Shown: in pieces, positions 1 through 7,971 of the stretch
Layout of the letters: every line of letters begins with the position of its first letter
Position numbering within the stretch: position 1 is the first letter of the stretch
DNA from: Methanomassiliicoccaceae archaeon
Lineage (GTDB): Archaea; Thermoplasmatota; Thermoplasmata; Methanomassiliicoccales; Methanomethylophilaceae
NCBI GenBank assembly: GCA_031285205.1
Contig: JAITWO010000046.1
Location: 1 to 53,575, forward strand
Direction of reading: 5' to 3'
Length of the DNA: 53,575 bases
Notes under the pieces: generated by a model
What the model was told of the DNA's origin: nothing
The model's input: only the letters and a program-made list of their open reading frames with translations
Databases searched by the model: none
Program-made: the position numbers and the translations under genes

Positions 1-416
1 ATACCTAACGACCTCTCAATGCCCTCGTCAACAACCGCTATCGCCGATTCCATCGTGTCCGGGTCGAAAAACTCGTAGAACATATCCACCGCCTGCCTTT
101 TCAGCAGCGGCATGTCGCACGGCGCCGTCATAACGAACTTACCGTTCATCGAATAAAGGGATGTGTGCAGATCGTTCATGAAATCCTTACCGGAAGTATG
201 GATCGTCTCGATCCCTTCCCTTTTAAGATATCTTTCCGTCTCCTTTGTGTTGTCGCTCACCGAGACCAATACCCTACTGATCTTTGATGATGATCGCAGT
301 GCGTCGACCACCCTCCTCACAACCGGTACGTCTCCTATCACCTGCATAGGCTTTTCAACACCGGAACTACCCATGCGCGTCCCTTTTCCGCCCGCATGGA
401 CAAGTGCCTCCATCAT
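1..416 (-). CDS. cobY: Adenosylcobinamide-phosphate guanylyltransferase CobY (partial, C-terminus outside window)
   Basis: Archaeal CobY transfers GMP from GTP to adenosylcobinamide phosphate, giving the AdoCbi-GDP used by CobS next door. Only the first 138 or so residues are present; the window edge removes the C-terminus. The N-terminus MEALVHAGGKGTRMG has the nucleotidyltransferase signature GGxGTRMG, and the later TAPCDMPLL is the acidic metal-binding region seen in MobA-like transferases. The start ATG at 416 overlaps the cobS stop in an ATGA arrangement, so the two are translationally coupled; the next ATG (413) would also work. It is the last visible gene of the cobD-cbiB-cbiS-cobS-cobY operon. 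The identification rests on these motifs and on the neighbours. Confidence 0.88.
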   Translation of the reverse strand, partial: MMEALVHAGGKGTRMGSSGVEKPMQVIGDVPVVRRVVDALRSSSKISRVLVSVSDNTKETERYLKREGIETIHTSGKDFMNDLHTSLYSMNGKFVMTAPCDMPLLKRQAVDMFYEFFDPDTMESAIAVVDEGIERSLG

Positions 417-1222
417 AGCATCACCGACATGATGATCAGGAACGTGAGAAGAACTGTTGCCCTTGTTATTTCGTTCGTTGCACCGAGGACGTCCCCGTTC
501 ACCATCCCGAAGTTCCTTTTTGCCGTTCGGCTCATGATGATCCCTGTGAGTATCGAGACGACCACGGATGCCGTCAGCAGGATGATGCAGTGGTCGGATC
601 CGGGCAGCGCGACCATGTCCGTGTACGTCCCCATGAGATGGATGAACACACCGAATGCCGCTATCAGCAGTATCGCCAACACCGTGGCGATGATCAATGA
701 TCCAACGGATGTGTTGCGCACACTGTTCCCCGCCATCCCGGTGCCCGGTTCCCCGAACGCCGCCGCGGATACCATCCCGACCTTTGCCAGAACTTCTGCG
801 GTGAACAGCAGCACCGCCATCCACGCCAGGAAAGGTATGGATGATGCCATGGTTATCGTCATAAGTATCACCATCAGCGCGAACGCCATCCCTCCGGCGC
901 CTATCCTTGAGTCTTTCAATGCCCTCAGATGGTCCTCTTTGGTTCCTGCGACCACCAAACCGTCCCCGACATCTATCGTCCCGTCGATGTGCAGGAAACG
1001 GTTGAACGCAAAGATGACGAAGAACGTTATCACGGCGGCGACCAACGGATCGACGAAATCGAACCGTGTGAGGAAGGTCATCATGACCGCGGCGATCAGG
1101 CCGTACAGCGCCCCCACGACCGGCACCATCCAGAACCTCCTGTCCATGGCATCCATGTCCTCCTGCCTGATATCCAGCCGGATCATCGTGAAGAACGAGA
1201 ACATTGCTTTCAGGGCGCCCAT
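413..1222 (-). CDS. cobS: Adenosylcobinamide-GDP ribazoletransferase (cobalamin synthase) CobS
   Basis: CobS is the membrane enzyme that joins AdoCbi-GDP to alpha-ribazole or its phosphate, the last assembly step of cobamides. The 269-residue protein has several hydrophobic segments and the family motif HIDGTIDVGDGL at residues 78-89, corresponding to the acidic LHLDGxxDxxDGL motif of the family. Length is normal. Its ATG at 1222 shares a base with the cbiS stop (TGATG), and its stop overlaps cobY. It therefore sits between the phosphatase that makes alpha-ribazole and the enzyme that makes its other substrate. Confidence 0.93.
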   Translation of the reverse strand: MGALKAMFSFFTMIRLDIRQEDMDAMDRRFWMVPVVGALYGLIAAVMMTFLTRFDFVDPLVAAVITFFVIFAFNRFLHIDGTIDVGDGLVVAGTKEDHLRALKDSRIGAGGMAFALMVILMTITMASSIPFLAWMAVLLFTAEVLAKVGMVSAAAFGEPGTGMAGNSVRNTSVGSLIIATVLAILLIAAFGVFIHLMGTYTDMVALPGSDHCIILLTASVVVSILTGIIMSRTAKRNFGMVNGDVLGATNEITRATVLLTFLIIMSVML

Positions 1223-2385
1223 CAGACCTCACCGTCGAACATCTTTGTATAAACTGATGACATGATACCGCCGACAAGGCCGCATATTATGTCATCCATG
1301 AACGGGCCGAGTTGTTTTATTACTCCCGGTTTATGGCGGTCGAAGCGGTGGAACTCGAATATCCCTCTCGTTCCGGATATGTACTGCGCAAGCTGCATCC
1401 CCATTATCTCATCCGCTATGAGATGTATCGGGTCCGTTTCGAACATGCCCTTGGGCATCGCGCATATCATATCCTTACTTCCCAGGCGGTCCAGTTGTAT
1501 CGCGCCCTGTATCAGCGACGAGACGTTGATGTCCTTCGAGTATGTTGTCATAAGGGAGCTGAACATCTTCCTGAGATCGTCCGCCCTCCATTCGGGGTTC
1601 GGATGATATATCTCCATCGCGGATTCCCATAATCTTTCTTCTGTTATTCCCATCTTTGAGAGCTGATCCATGAACGTCCCCATCTCCGGACGGTCGTCGC
1701 GTCTCAACAGCGAATCGTATACTGCATCCCTCACCGACCTTGCCAGTGATATCCCCAGTGATGTCCCGGTGCCGCAGTAGCTTTCCCGTTTGCCGCTTAT
1801 TGGTGATACTATGGCGACGGCATCGGATGTCGTTCCCGTCTCCTCATGTCCGAGCATCCTCATCGCGGCTGTTTTTGCCTCTGTCAGAACGATGAATGAG
1901 TTCACTTTAGCTGCGTCCGTGAGCGGCACAGGAGATATCGCGATGATGTTTATCGTCCCGATGGACGGCATCTTTCCCGCCCTTATCCTTTTCTCCTTCT
2001 CCAATGAGCGCTCGAGGCGTGCGTCCATATCATGGATCACATCACCGGCCGTCACCCTGTTCCCCAATCCGGCGGTGGCCACCGCTGTTGTCGTCACACC
2101 ATCGAATTCTGTATTCTTGATGGTTGTGACATATTCTATCTCGGCGGCGGTCATGAACCCCACTGTGCTCTTCGGTAGGTCCAGGTCCGTCCTCACCTTT
2201 TCAAGATCTCCCATGAAGTCCATCGAATCGTATAATTTGGGGACCTCCATTATCATTATCGTATCAGATACTGCGACACCTCTGTTCATCACAGCGGAGC
2301 TCATGATCTCCATCCTCTCCTTAAGTCTGATCACCGCCACCGGAGTGCCGCCGGAATGAAGTATCTTAACTTCCGCCAGATTCAA
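1222..2385 (-). CDS. cbiS: CbiS-type bifunctional adenosylcobinamide amidohydrolase / alpha-ribazole-phosphate phosphatase
   Basis: The 387-residue protein fuses two salvage enzymes. Residues about 1-235 look like CbiZ, which cleaves the side chain of scavenged adenosylcobinamide or pseudocobalamin to adenosylcobyric acid; visible family features are ATAGLGNRVTAGD (103-115), EAKTAAM (169-175) and GTTSDAVAIV (184-193). Residues about 245-387 look like CobZ, the archaeal alpha-ribazole-5'-phosphate phosphatase, with LIADEIMGM and GPFMDDIICGL. The same fusion is known as CbiS in Methanopyrus kandleri. The start appears to be TTG at 2385, overlapping the cbiB stop (TTGA). It implies that this organism remodels imported corrinoids. 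Confidence 0.85.
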   Translation of the reverse strand: MNLAEVKILHSGGTPVAVIRLKERMEIMSSAVMNRGVAVSDTIMIMEVPKLYDSMDFMGDLEKVRTDLDLPKSTVGFMTAAEIEYVTTIKNTEFDGVTTTAVATAGLGNRVTAGDVIHDMDARLERSLEKEKRIRAGKMPSIGTINIIAISPVPLTDAAKVNSFIVLTEAKTAAMRMLGHEETGTTSDAVAIVSPISGKRESYCGTGTSLGISLARSVRDAVYDSLLRRDDRPEMGTFMDQLSKMGITEERLWESAMEIYHPNPEWRADDLRKMFSSLMTTYSKDINVSSLIQGAIQLDRLGSKDMICAMPKGMFETDPIHLIADEIMGMQLAQYISGTRGIFEFHRFDRHKPGVIKQLGPFMDDIICGLVGGIMSSVYTKMFDGEV

Positions 2386-3374
2386 AATATCACCCTGAAC
2401 AGACTCATTAATGCATCCTCCATGTAAATCTGTATGTGTATCCCTATGAACATGTAAAGCGGGACCGTGACGATCGCCAAGAACATGAATGCCGCGATCT
2501 CCACCATCTTATAACATCTGGAGATGTCCCTTACAGAGGGCATTTCGCCAGTGCCCATCACGTACACGTCCTTCTTCTCCATCCTGAACCCCAGGGCCCC
2601 GGCGGCGGCCGTCATCGGCCATCCGCTGTTGGGGCTCGGTGTCTTATTATGTTCGTAAAATGCGGCAGATATCGCTTTGCGGGGGCTCCCGCCGACGAAC
2701 AGCGACGCCAGCGCTATGAACAGTATGGACATCCTTGACGTAACGTAACCGAGAACATCATCGAATTTGGCAGGGAAGTACCCCAGGTCGCCGTATTTCT
2801 CGTTCAGGTAGCCCCACATCGCATCCATGAGGTTACAGCATCTGAACATCCATGCGCCGAATATCCCGAATATGCCGAAATAGAATGTCGGGGAGCATAC
2901 GCTGTCCGCATAGTTCTCCGATACCGTCTCAGCGCAGGATGACGCTATGTGCTCCGCATCCATTCCCTTCGTGTTGCGGCTGACGATCATCTGGACCTTC
3001 GAGGCCGCATCTTCCGTATTCCCGGCCTCCAGGTCATTCTGTATCGGTCCGCAGTGCTTCCTGAAGGAGAACACCGCGAAGGTCTGCTTGAATATCAGCG
3101 CACATATTATTATCCATAACATTTCGCCGACCCCCATTCCGGTATCGCCTATGTTTCCCATGTGGCCCAGCTGCGTGCGCAGAAGTGTGAGCACCGTCAA
3201 CGTCACGAACGCAAATATGAAAAGTACCAGCAGATATGAAAGGAGACCTTTCATTATCGTTGACCGTCGGCCCTTCCTCTTTATCCTCTTGTCCAGCCCT
3301 CCCAACATGTTGCCCATCCATCTCAGCGGATGGACGGCATTCGGGAATTCACCTATCACTGCATCGATCAGCAA
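2382..3374 (-). CDS. cbiB: Adenosylcobinamide-phosphate synthase CbiB/CobD family
   Basis: CbiB is the membrane protein that attaches aminopropanol phosphate (or a related side chain) to adenosylcobyric acid. The N-terminal LIDAVIGEFPNAVHPLRWMG matches the family pattern of a hydrophobic stretch followed by G(D/E)xPNxxHPxxWMG, and several more membrane segments follow. The only ordinary start codon in the open frame is TTG at 3374. About 15 further codons, mostly hydrophobic, lie upstream before an in-frame stop at 3423, so the true start may use CTG or ATT and the N-terminus is uncertain. It lies directly downstream of the CobD decarboxylase that supplies its substrate. Confidence 0.88.
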   Translation of the reverse strand: MLIDAVIGEFPNAVHPLRWMGNMLGGLDKRIKRKGRRSTIMKGLLSYLLVLFIFAFVTLTVLTLLRTQLGHMGNIGDTGMGVGEMLWIIICALIFKQTFAVFSFRKHCGPIQNDLEAGNTEDAASKVQMIVSRNTKGMDAEHIASSCAETVSENYADSVCSPTFYFGIFGIFGAWMFRCCNLMDAMWGYLNEKYGDLGYFPAKFDDVLGYVTSRMSILFIALASLFVGGSPRKAISAAFYEHNKTPSPNSGWPMTAAAGALGFRMEKKDVYVMGTGEMPSVRDISRCYKMVEIAAFMFLAIVTVPLYMFIGIHIQIYMEDALMSLFRVIF

Positions 3375-3417
3375 AGCCAGCAGGACAATGAGCGCCGCAT
3401 CGATCCAGAGTTCCGTA

Positions 3418-4530
3418 TCACTTCACCCCGTTGATTACCTTTTTGACCGCTTCCATGAACATCTCATTCCGTTCGCGGTCCTTGACGCAGAATCTTACGT
3501 AACTCTTGAATTCGCTGCCGAACGAACCGCAGTCCCTTATCATGATCTTCTCGAGGAGCATCTTGCTCTTGAATTCGGGGACGGACATGCCTATGTCATT
3601 CAGTGAATTGAAGAAGAAGAACGAATCCGTCATCCCTATCTTGAATCCTATATCATTCAGCTCCCTGTGCATCTGCTTCGCTTCGCTGCTCATCATCTCC
3701 GCAGCCTTCGTCACATGTCCCATGTGGTCCTTTATCAATGACGATGCGACCTGCTGCTCGATGTGCCCCACATTCCATGTCATCCTTACTTTGTCCATAG
3801 CGTTGATGATCCCCTCTGACGCAAATCCGAACCCTATCCTTATCCCGGGTATGGCGAACGATTTCGTCAGCGACCCGATCACCAGAAGGTTGTCGTACCT
3901 GTTCACTTCGGCGGCGCAGCTGACCTTCCTGTGCGACGGCACGAGTTCAAGAAGCGTCTCGTCCAGGAACACCAATATATTGCGGTCGGCGCATTGTTCC
4001 ACGATGTCGAGTATCTTCTCCTTCGGCTCTATCCTTCCGGTGGGGTTATTGGGGTTGCATATGTAGACCGCCTTCACGTCGTTCAGGTTTGCCAGCAGCT
4101 CATCAGTATCGATGCGGAGGTCGTGGGACTCGTAGAGCAGCATCTCCCGTACGGACGAACCGGCTATCCTGCACTGATGGGCGTATTCAGCGAACGAGGG
4201 ACGCATCACTATCGCCTTATCCCCCTTACCAAGGAATGTATTGGGGAACATCCTGATGAGATCGGACGAACCGGCACCGACGATAGTGTTCTCCGGCCTG
4301 ACGTTGAAATGGTCCGCCAGCACGCCCTTTAGTTCTGTTGAGTTGTCATCCGGATAATGATCGACCCCCGAGACTGCATTCTGTATTATCTCCGGGATGC
4401 ACTTCGGCGGCCCTAAAGGGTTCAGGTTATGACTGAAGTCCTCCACGCCGGCGAGTTTCCATGCCTGCCCGCCGTGTACTGTATCCGAGATCCTGAGGAG
4501 GTCCTTCCTTATCACGTCGCTGATGTTCAT
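3418..4530 (-). CDS. cobD: CobD-type PLP-dependent L-threonine-O-3-phosphate decarboxylase (HisC-like fold)
   Basis: A 370-residue fold-type I aminotransferase-like protein. It shows NPNNPTG (159-165), an LDET segment and the PLP lysine in GSLTKSFAIPG (Lys223). The opening HGG...FSHNLNPLGPP is typical of CobD rather than HisC. CobD makes (R)-1-amino-2-propanol phosphate, which CbiB attaches to the corrin ring; the gene order supports that role. It is the first gene of the corrinoid assembly operon and is preceded by a composite promoter/operator at 4564-4594 that also occurs before btuF. A histidinol-phosphate aminotransferase is less likely given the neighbours. Confidence 0.85.
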   Translation of the reverse strand: MNISDVIRKDLLRISDTVHGGQAWKLAGVEDFSHNLNPLGPPKCIPEIIQNAVSGVDHYPDDNSTELKGVLADHFNVRPENTIVGAGSSDLIRMFPNTFLGKGDKAIVMRPSFAEYAHQCRIAGSSVREMLLYESHDLRIDTDELLANLNDVKAVYICNPNNPTGRIEPKEKILDIVEQCADRNILVFLDETLLELVPSHRKVSCAAEVNRYDNLLVIGSLTKSFAIPGIRIGFGFASEGIINAMDKVRMTWNVGHIEQQVASSLIKDHMGHVTKAAEMMSSEAKQMHRELNDIGFKIGMTDSFFFFNSLNDIGMSVPEFKSKMLLEKIMIRDCGSFGSEFKSYVRFCVKDRERNEMFMEAVKKVINGVK

Positions 4531-4563
4531 CCTTTGCGCGGTATGGTGTCAATGGACTTAAAC

Positions 4564-4594
4564 TTGGCTATTACATCCATCCATATATCCAACG
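4564..4594 (-). promoter_or_regulatory. Composite TATA/operator element upstream of cobD
   Basis: On the plus strand this 31-base stretch reads as a degenerate inverted repeat TTGGCTATTACATCCA (4564-4579) followed by TCCATATATCCAACG (4580-4594 with its preceding T). It matches 24 of 31 positions of 7899-7929 upstream of btuF, in the same orientation relative to the gene. The ATATAT core would place a TATA box about 55 bases before the cobD ATG at 4530, with the repeat lying between TATA and the start region, where a repressor would block initiation. The binding factor is unknown. Confidence 0.55.
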
Positions 4595-4644
4595 TCTTAT
4601 CAATGATTGGTCGGACTTCCTTGCCGCTGCCTTTCAACATCCTA

Positions 4645-5442
4645 TCAGTGCTTGGACCTGAATCTCTTCGGTATTATGTACAACTCGCCGTCCTGGTCGA
4701 AACCAACGGATGCGTTCACGCCGTATACCTCCTCGATGAGCTCCGATGTGATCACTTCCTTCGGTGGGCCGATCTTCACTATCTCGCCCTTCTTCATTAT
4801 GATGCAGAGGTCGCAGTACCTTGCCATTAACGAAATATCGTGTTCGGCGACGAATATGGTCATGTCCTTTTTCACCATGTACTGCAGATATTCCATCACC
4901 TCCAGCTTGTACTTCATGTCAAGGTGCGACGTCGGCTCATCCACCAGCATCAGCCTCGGTTCCTGGACGTATGCTTTGGCGATAAGCACCCGTTGTCTCT
5001 CACCGCTGCTCAGTGTGTGCAGAAGCCTCCCCGCTAGATGGTCGACCCCGAACTTCTTCATTGCGTCATCCACTATCGCCTCGTCCTCTTGGGACTCCCA
5101 CCACAATGTGCTGATATGGGGATAACGGCCCATCATCACCGTGTCCAGAACGGTCAGGCCGAAGCTTGTCTTGAGTTCCGCGGGAACATTCGATATCTTC
5201 TTTGCCATCTCTGCGTGTGTGGATCTTGTGATGTTCTCGCCGTCTATGAGCACATCCCCTGATGTTATCGAGTGCATCCTGTTGATGCATTTCATCATTG
5301 TCGTCTTCCCGCAGCCGTTCGGACCTATCAGGCCGACCAGCAATCCGGAGCCTATCCTGTACGATACGTCCTTCACTGCCCGGAACCCGTTCTCGTATGT
5401 TTTGTTAAGTCCTATCAGTTCAAGCAGAGGGACCTCAGCCAT
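4645..5442 (-). CDS. btuD: ABC transporter ATP-binding protein, BtuD/FecE family (corrinoid import)
   Basis: A 265-residue ATPase with Walker A GPNGCGKTT (40-48), signature LSSGERQ (144-150), Walker B LMLVDEP (164-170) and the switch histidine in VAEHDIS. It resembles the ATPases of iron-siderophore and vitamin B12 importers. The start overlaps btuC by 8 bases. Placement between the btuC permease and the corrinoid assembly operon points to corrinoids as cargo, although the sequence alone cannot exclude a chelated metal. Confidence 0.85.
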   Translation of the reverse strand: MAEVPLLELIGLNKTYENGFRAVKDVSYRIGSGLLVGLIGPNGCGKTTMMKCINRMHSITSGDVLIDGENITRSTHAEMAKKISNVPAELKTSFGLTVLDTVMMGRYPHISTLWWESQEDEAIVDDAMKKFGVDHLAGRLLHTLSSGERQRVLIAKAYVQEPRLMLVDEPTSHLDMKYKLEVMEYLQYMVKKDMTIFVAEHDISLMARYCDLCIIMKKGEIVKIGPPKEVITSELIEEVYGVNASVGFDQDGELYIIPKRFRSKH

Positions 5443-6565
5443 CGTACATCCTCCCTTTCTTCATCAGAAGGAATGCGAACAGCGGGACGCCTATTAGCGC
5501 TGTGATAGCACCCACGGGCAGTTCCGACTGCTGTATGGCCATGCGCGCTATGAGGTCTGCAATGAGCATCATGAAACCTCCCATCGCTATGGATGCGGGG
5601 AGCACCAGTCTGTGGTCACCGCCGAGTATCATGCGGCATATGTGCGGTACCACCAGTCCGACGAATCCTATTATCCCGACGAATGCTACGCATATCGCTG
5701 TTATTATCGACGCGCATATCATCATGCCCCTGTTGAATCTCTTCACGTTGAGACCTGCCTGTTTGGCCTGGTCCTCGCCCAGCAGCACAAGGTTCAGTTC
5801 CTTTGCCCATAACAAAGCAAGGAATGACATCACGAACACAGGGATCACTACAAGCCACGCTTCGCTCCAGTTCACGTTCTGGAACGTCCCGTAGAGCCAG
5901 AAGACCGCGTTCCGTAACCGGTCGCCCGAGAATGCAAGTGTCAGAGTCTGCATCGCTGAGAACAGGAACCCTACGACCACTCCTGCCAGCACATAATTGG
6001 TCGACGAGCCGCCGGCCTTCTCTCCGATGAACATGGTTATCGTCAATGCCACCATGCCGCCGATGACCGCAGCTATGGGTACGACGAACGACGATCCTAT
6101 GGCAAAACCGAAAACGGTGCCTGTGGATATCGCCAGGACCGCCGCAAAACCGGCGCCGGACGATACTCCCGTTATGTACGAGTCCACCAGAGGGTTCCTT
6201 ATGATCGCCTGATATATGCAACCGGCTATCGCCAACCCTATCCCGACCGCAATGGCAACGATCGCCCTCGGCATGCGGTAGTAGTAGACAGTCCTCTCGT
6301 CCACTGTCCTGACGCCGTTCTGCAATGACGATATCATCGCGGATAACGCATCGGAGACGGACATCGTACCGGCAGAACCGAGCGCGAGTGCCACTAAGAA
6401 CATGACAAATGTCACCGCAATGCCCGAGATTACTATTGCCAGCAGCCTTCGTTTCCTTTTTGCGGTCAAAGAGATGTCCCTGCCGTCGCTCCTTCTCACG
6501 TATAGTGCGGATAGCAGAACGACGGCAATGACCGCCGCCACAAGCAGTAGCAACACGATGTCCAA
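5435..6565 (-). CDS. btuC: FecCD/BtuC-type ABC transporter permease
   Basis: A 376-residue polytopic membrane protein of the FecCD family. It contains YYYRMPRAIVAIAVGIGLAIAG, split here as RMPRAIVAIAVG and LAIAGCIYQAI, and then NPLVDSYITGVSSGAGFA, all characteristic of BtuC/FhuB/FecD permeases. It would form the translocation channel for the cargo delivered by btuF. The first codon is TTG at 6565, preceded by a purine-rich GAGGAAAG that could serve as ribosome binding site; the gap to btuF is 9 bases. An extra charged segment (residues about 25-40) precedes the core. Confidence 0.86.
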   Translation of the reverse strand: MDIVLLLLVAAVIAVVLLSALYVRRSDGRDISLTAKRKRRLLAIVISGIAVTFVMFLVALALGSAGTMSVSDALSAMISSLQNGVRTVDERTVYYYRMPRAIVAIAVGIGLAIAGCIYQAIIRNPLVDSYITGVSSGAGFAAVLAISTGTVFGFAIGSSFVVPIAAVIGGMVALTITMFIGEKAGGSSTNYVLAGVVVGFLFSAMQTLTLAFSGDRLRNAVFWLYGTFQNVNWSEAWLVVIPVFVMSFLALLWAKELNLVLLGEDQAKQAGLNVKRFNRGMMICASIITAICVAFVGIIGFVGLVVPHICRMILGGDHRLVLPASIAMGGFMMLIADLIARMAIQQSELPVGAITALIGVPLFAFLLMKKGRMYDG

Positions 6566-6574
6566 GTTCTTTCC

Positions 6575-7837
6575 TCACTTCGATGCTTCTTCCAAGAGTG
6601 CCGCAAGCGCCTCGACTATCCTCGGACCTGCCCGCAGGAACTTGTCGCCGTCCTCGCCGTACAGGGTTATCAGTTCTACGCCCTTCCATGTGTCCCCTGT
6701 GGCGTTGGGCCAGCCCGGCAGGTGAGAGCCTGTCTGGCCAAGGATGGTTTTTATATCTGCCCCGCCAAGGTCCTCATCGGCTATGAATATTACTATCTCC
6801 GGCGTCATGGTCGTCATGTACTCTTTGTCCATGATCCATCCGGAATCGGGGAACATGTTGACCACACCCAGCCTCGATATGATGTCGTTGATGAACGTGT
6901 CCTGACCGATCCCTGCCACGTACCATTCTCCGCCGAACAATATGACCGTCTTCTTTCCGTCCAGACCGGCGATGGCGGCACTGTGATCCCTCAGGAGTTC
7001 TTCGAGATCGCCCTTCATCCCATTTATCGTCTCATTGGCCTTTGCATCGTTCCCTGTGGCCGCGCCGGTCATCCAAATGTTCCTGTACACGTCCTCAAGC
7101 GTGAACGCCTTGTATAGTGATATACATCTGATGCCTGAACTTCTGAGCGAATTCAAAAGGGCATCGTGGTTGTCCTTCTCACCGACGACCAGGTCCGGAT
7201 CGTATGAGGATACTATCTCCGCCGTCGGAGGGGTCTGATAGAATCCCCATTCTTTGCTTATCCCTCTTGTCACGACCTCCGCCGGATAGTTGCTGTATGC
7301 ATCCGCCGCCACTAACGAATCTAATTTTCCGGTCTTGCACAATATCTCCGTGCCCACTGCTGATAAGGATACGATCTTTTCGCTGGTGCCGTTGAATACG
7401 TCCTTGCCCATGGCATCAACGCATGGCAGCAACGGCTCATTCCCTGCCGCCGTCAGTGCCACGGCCGGATATGTGCCTTTGGAAAGGGTCATTGATGATT
7501 CGGAATATGGTATCTTCTTCCATCCGGATCCGACGGAGAATGTCCATAGGCCCCACGATTCTCCGGTACGTGCCGATATTCCGTCAACGGATGTTATGAA
7601 ATCATCGGAATATGTTATTTTTATATCTTTCTTCTCAAATGCGGCCGACACCGCATCATCTAATTCTACTCCCTCCGTTTCGACCGGCATCCAATATCCC
7701 GTGTAATCTCCGAAGTCCAGAAGGACCCCCTCCTCGGACTGCGGCTCCCCTTTCTGCAATACGAAATATGCGGTAACGGACACCGCCACCACCATTACGG
7801 CTATCGCGATCGCAGCCATCATAGTTTTCGTGACCAT
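6575..7837 (-). CDS. btuF: Membrane-anchored corrinoid-binding protein: transcobalamin-like domain fused to BtuF-type domain
   Basis: A 420-residue exported protein. Residues 7-27 are a single hydrophobic anchor. Residues about 37-130 (with SWGLWTFSVGSGWKKIP and LSKGTYPAVALT) resemble the DUF4430/transcobalamin C-terminal beta domain. Residues about 150-420 look like a periplasmic-binding-protein type 2 domain of the BtuF/FepB kind, opening with EKIVSLSAVGTEILCKTGK. The protein should capture corrinoid outside the cell and pass it to btuC/btuD. The extra domain is unusual for BtuF and could act as a lid or a second ligand contact; that role is inferred. A TATA/operator element and a second palindrome lie upstream (7852-7929). 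Confidence 0.8.
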   Translation of the reverse strand: MVTKTMMAAIAIAVMVVAVSVTAYFVLQKGEPQSEEGVLLDFGDYTGYWMPVETEGVELDDAVSAAFEKKDIKITYSDDFITSVDGISARTGESWGLWTFSVGSGWKKIPYSESSMTLSKGTYPAVALTAAGNEPLLPCVDAMGKDVFNGTSEKIVSLSAVGTEILCKTGKLDSLVAADAYSNYPAEVVTRGISKEWGFYQTPPTAEIVSSYDPDLVVGEKDNHDALLNSLRSSGIRCISLYKAFTLEDVYRNIWMTGAATGNDAKANETINGMKGDLEELLRDHSAAIAGLDGKKTVILFGGEWYVAGIGQDTFINDIISRLGVVNMFPDSGWIMDKEYMTTMTPEIVIFIADEDLGGADIKTILGQTGSHLPGWPNATGDTWKGVELITLYGEDGDKFLRAGPRIVEALAALLEEASK

Positions 7838-7851
7838 TTAATTCACCCTAT

Positions 7852-7866
7852 TGGATGATACATCCA
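7852..7866. promoter_or_regulatory. Perfect palindrome TGGATG-ATA-CATCCA in the btuF leader
   Basis: A perfect 6-base inverted repeat with a 3-base spacer lies 15 bases upstream of the btuF ATG. A second copy of the core, GGATG-AAT-CATCC, is at 7901-7913, and a degenerate copy is upstream of cobD at 4564-4579. The symmetry and repetition suggest an operator for a dimeric regulator. Confidence 0.5.
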
Positions 7867-7898
7867 GCTCCCTGTAGGCACGCATTGCTTATAATCTT

Positions 7899-7929
7899 TC
7901 GGATGAATCATCCAACCATATATCCAACG
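7899..7929 (-). promoter_or_regulatory. Composite TATA/operator element upstream of btuF
   Basis: It contains GGATGAATCATCC (7901-7913) followed by ACCATATATCCAACG (7915-7929). The last 14 bases are identical to those upstream of cobD. Read toward btuF, the TATA-like core ATATAT comes first and the inverted repeat next, about 70-90 bases before the ATG. The divergent exporter starts at 7972, so a bound factor could affect both directions. Confidence 0.55.
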
Positions 7930-7940
7930 CCATCAGTATT

Positions 7941-7950
7941 GCTTTTTATC
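7941..7950 (+). promoter_or_regulatory. TATA-like box of the divergent ABC exporter
   Basis: GCTTTTTATC lies about 25 bases before the ATG at 7972, as expected for a leaderless transcript. This spacing is the main reason for choosing 7972 rather than an upstream codon as the start of the ATPase gene. Confidence 0.5.
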
Positions 7951-7971
7951 CTGTTCGTGCATCACGTCGCA

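Noticed and set aside
396-1265. Long plus-strand open frame across cobS
   Set aside because: It is antisense to cobS, which has the CobS motif, membrane profile and coupled neighbours; the plus-strand translation has no recognisable domain.
5616-6689. 357-codon minus-strand frame overlapping btuC
   Set aside because: It is a shifted frame of btuC and btuF with an Arg/Gly-rich translation lacking hydrophobic segments; btuC in the other frame is clearly real.
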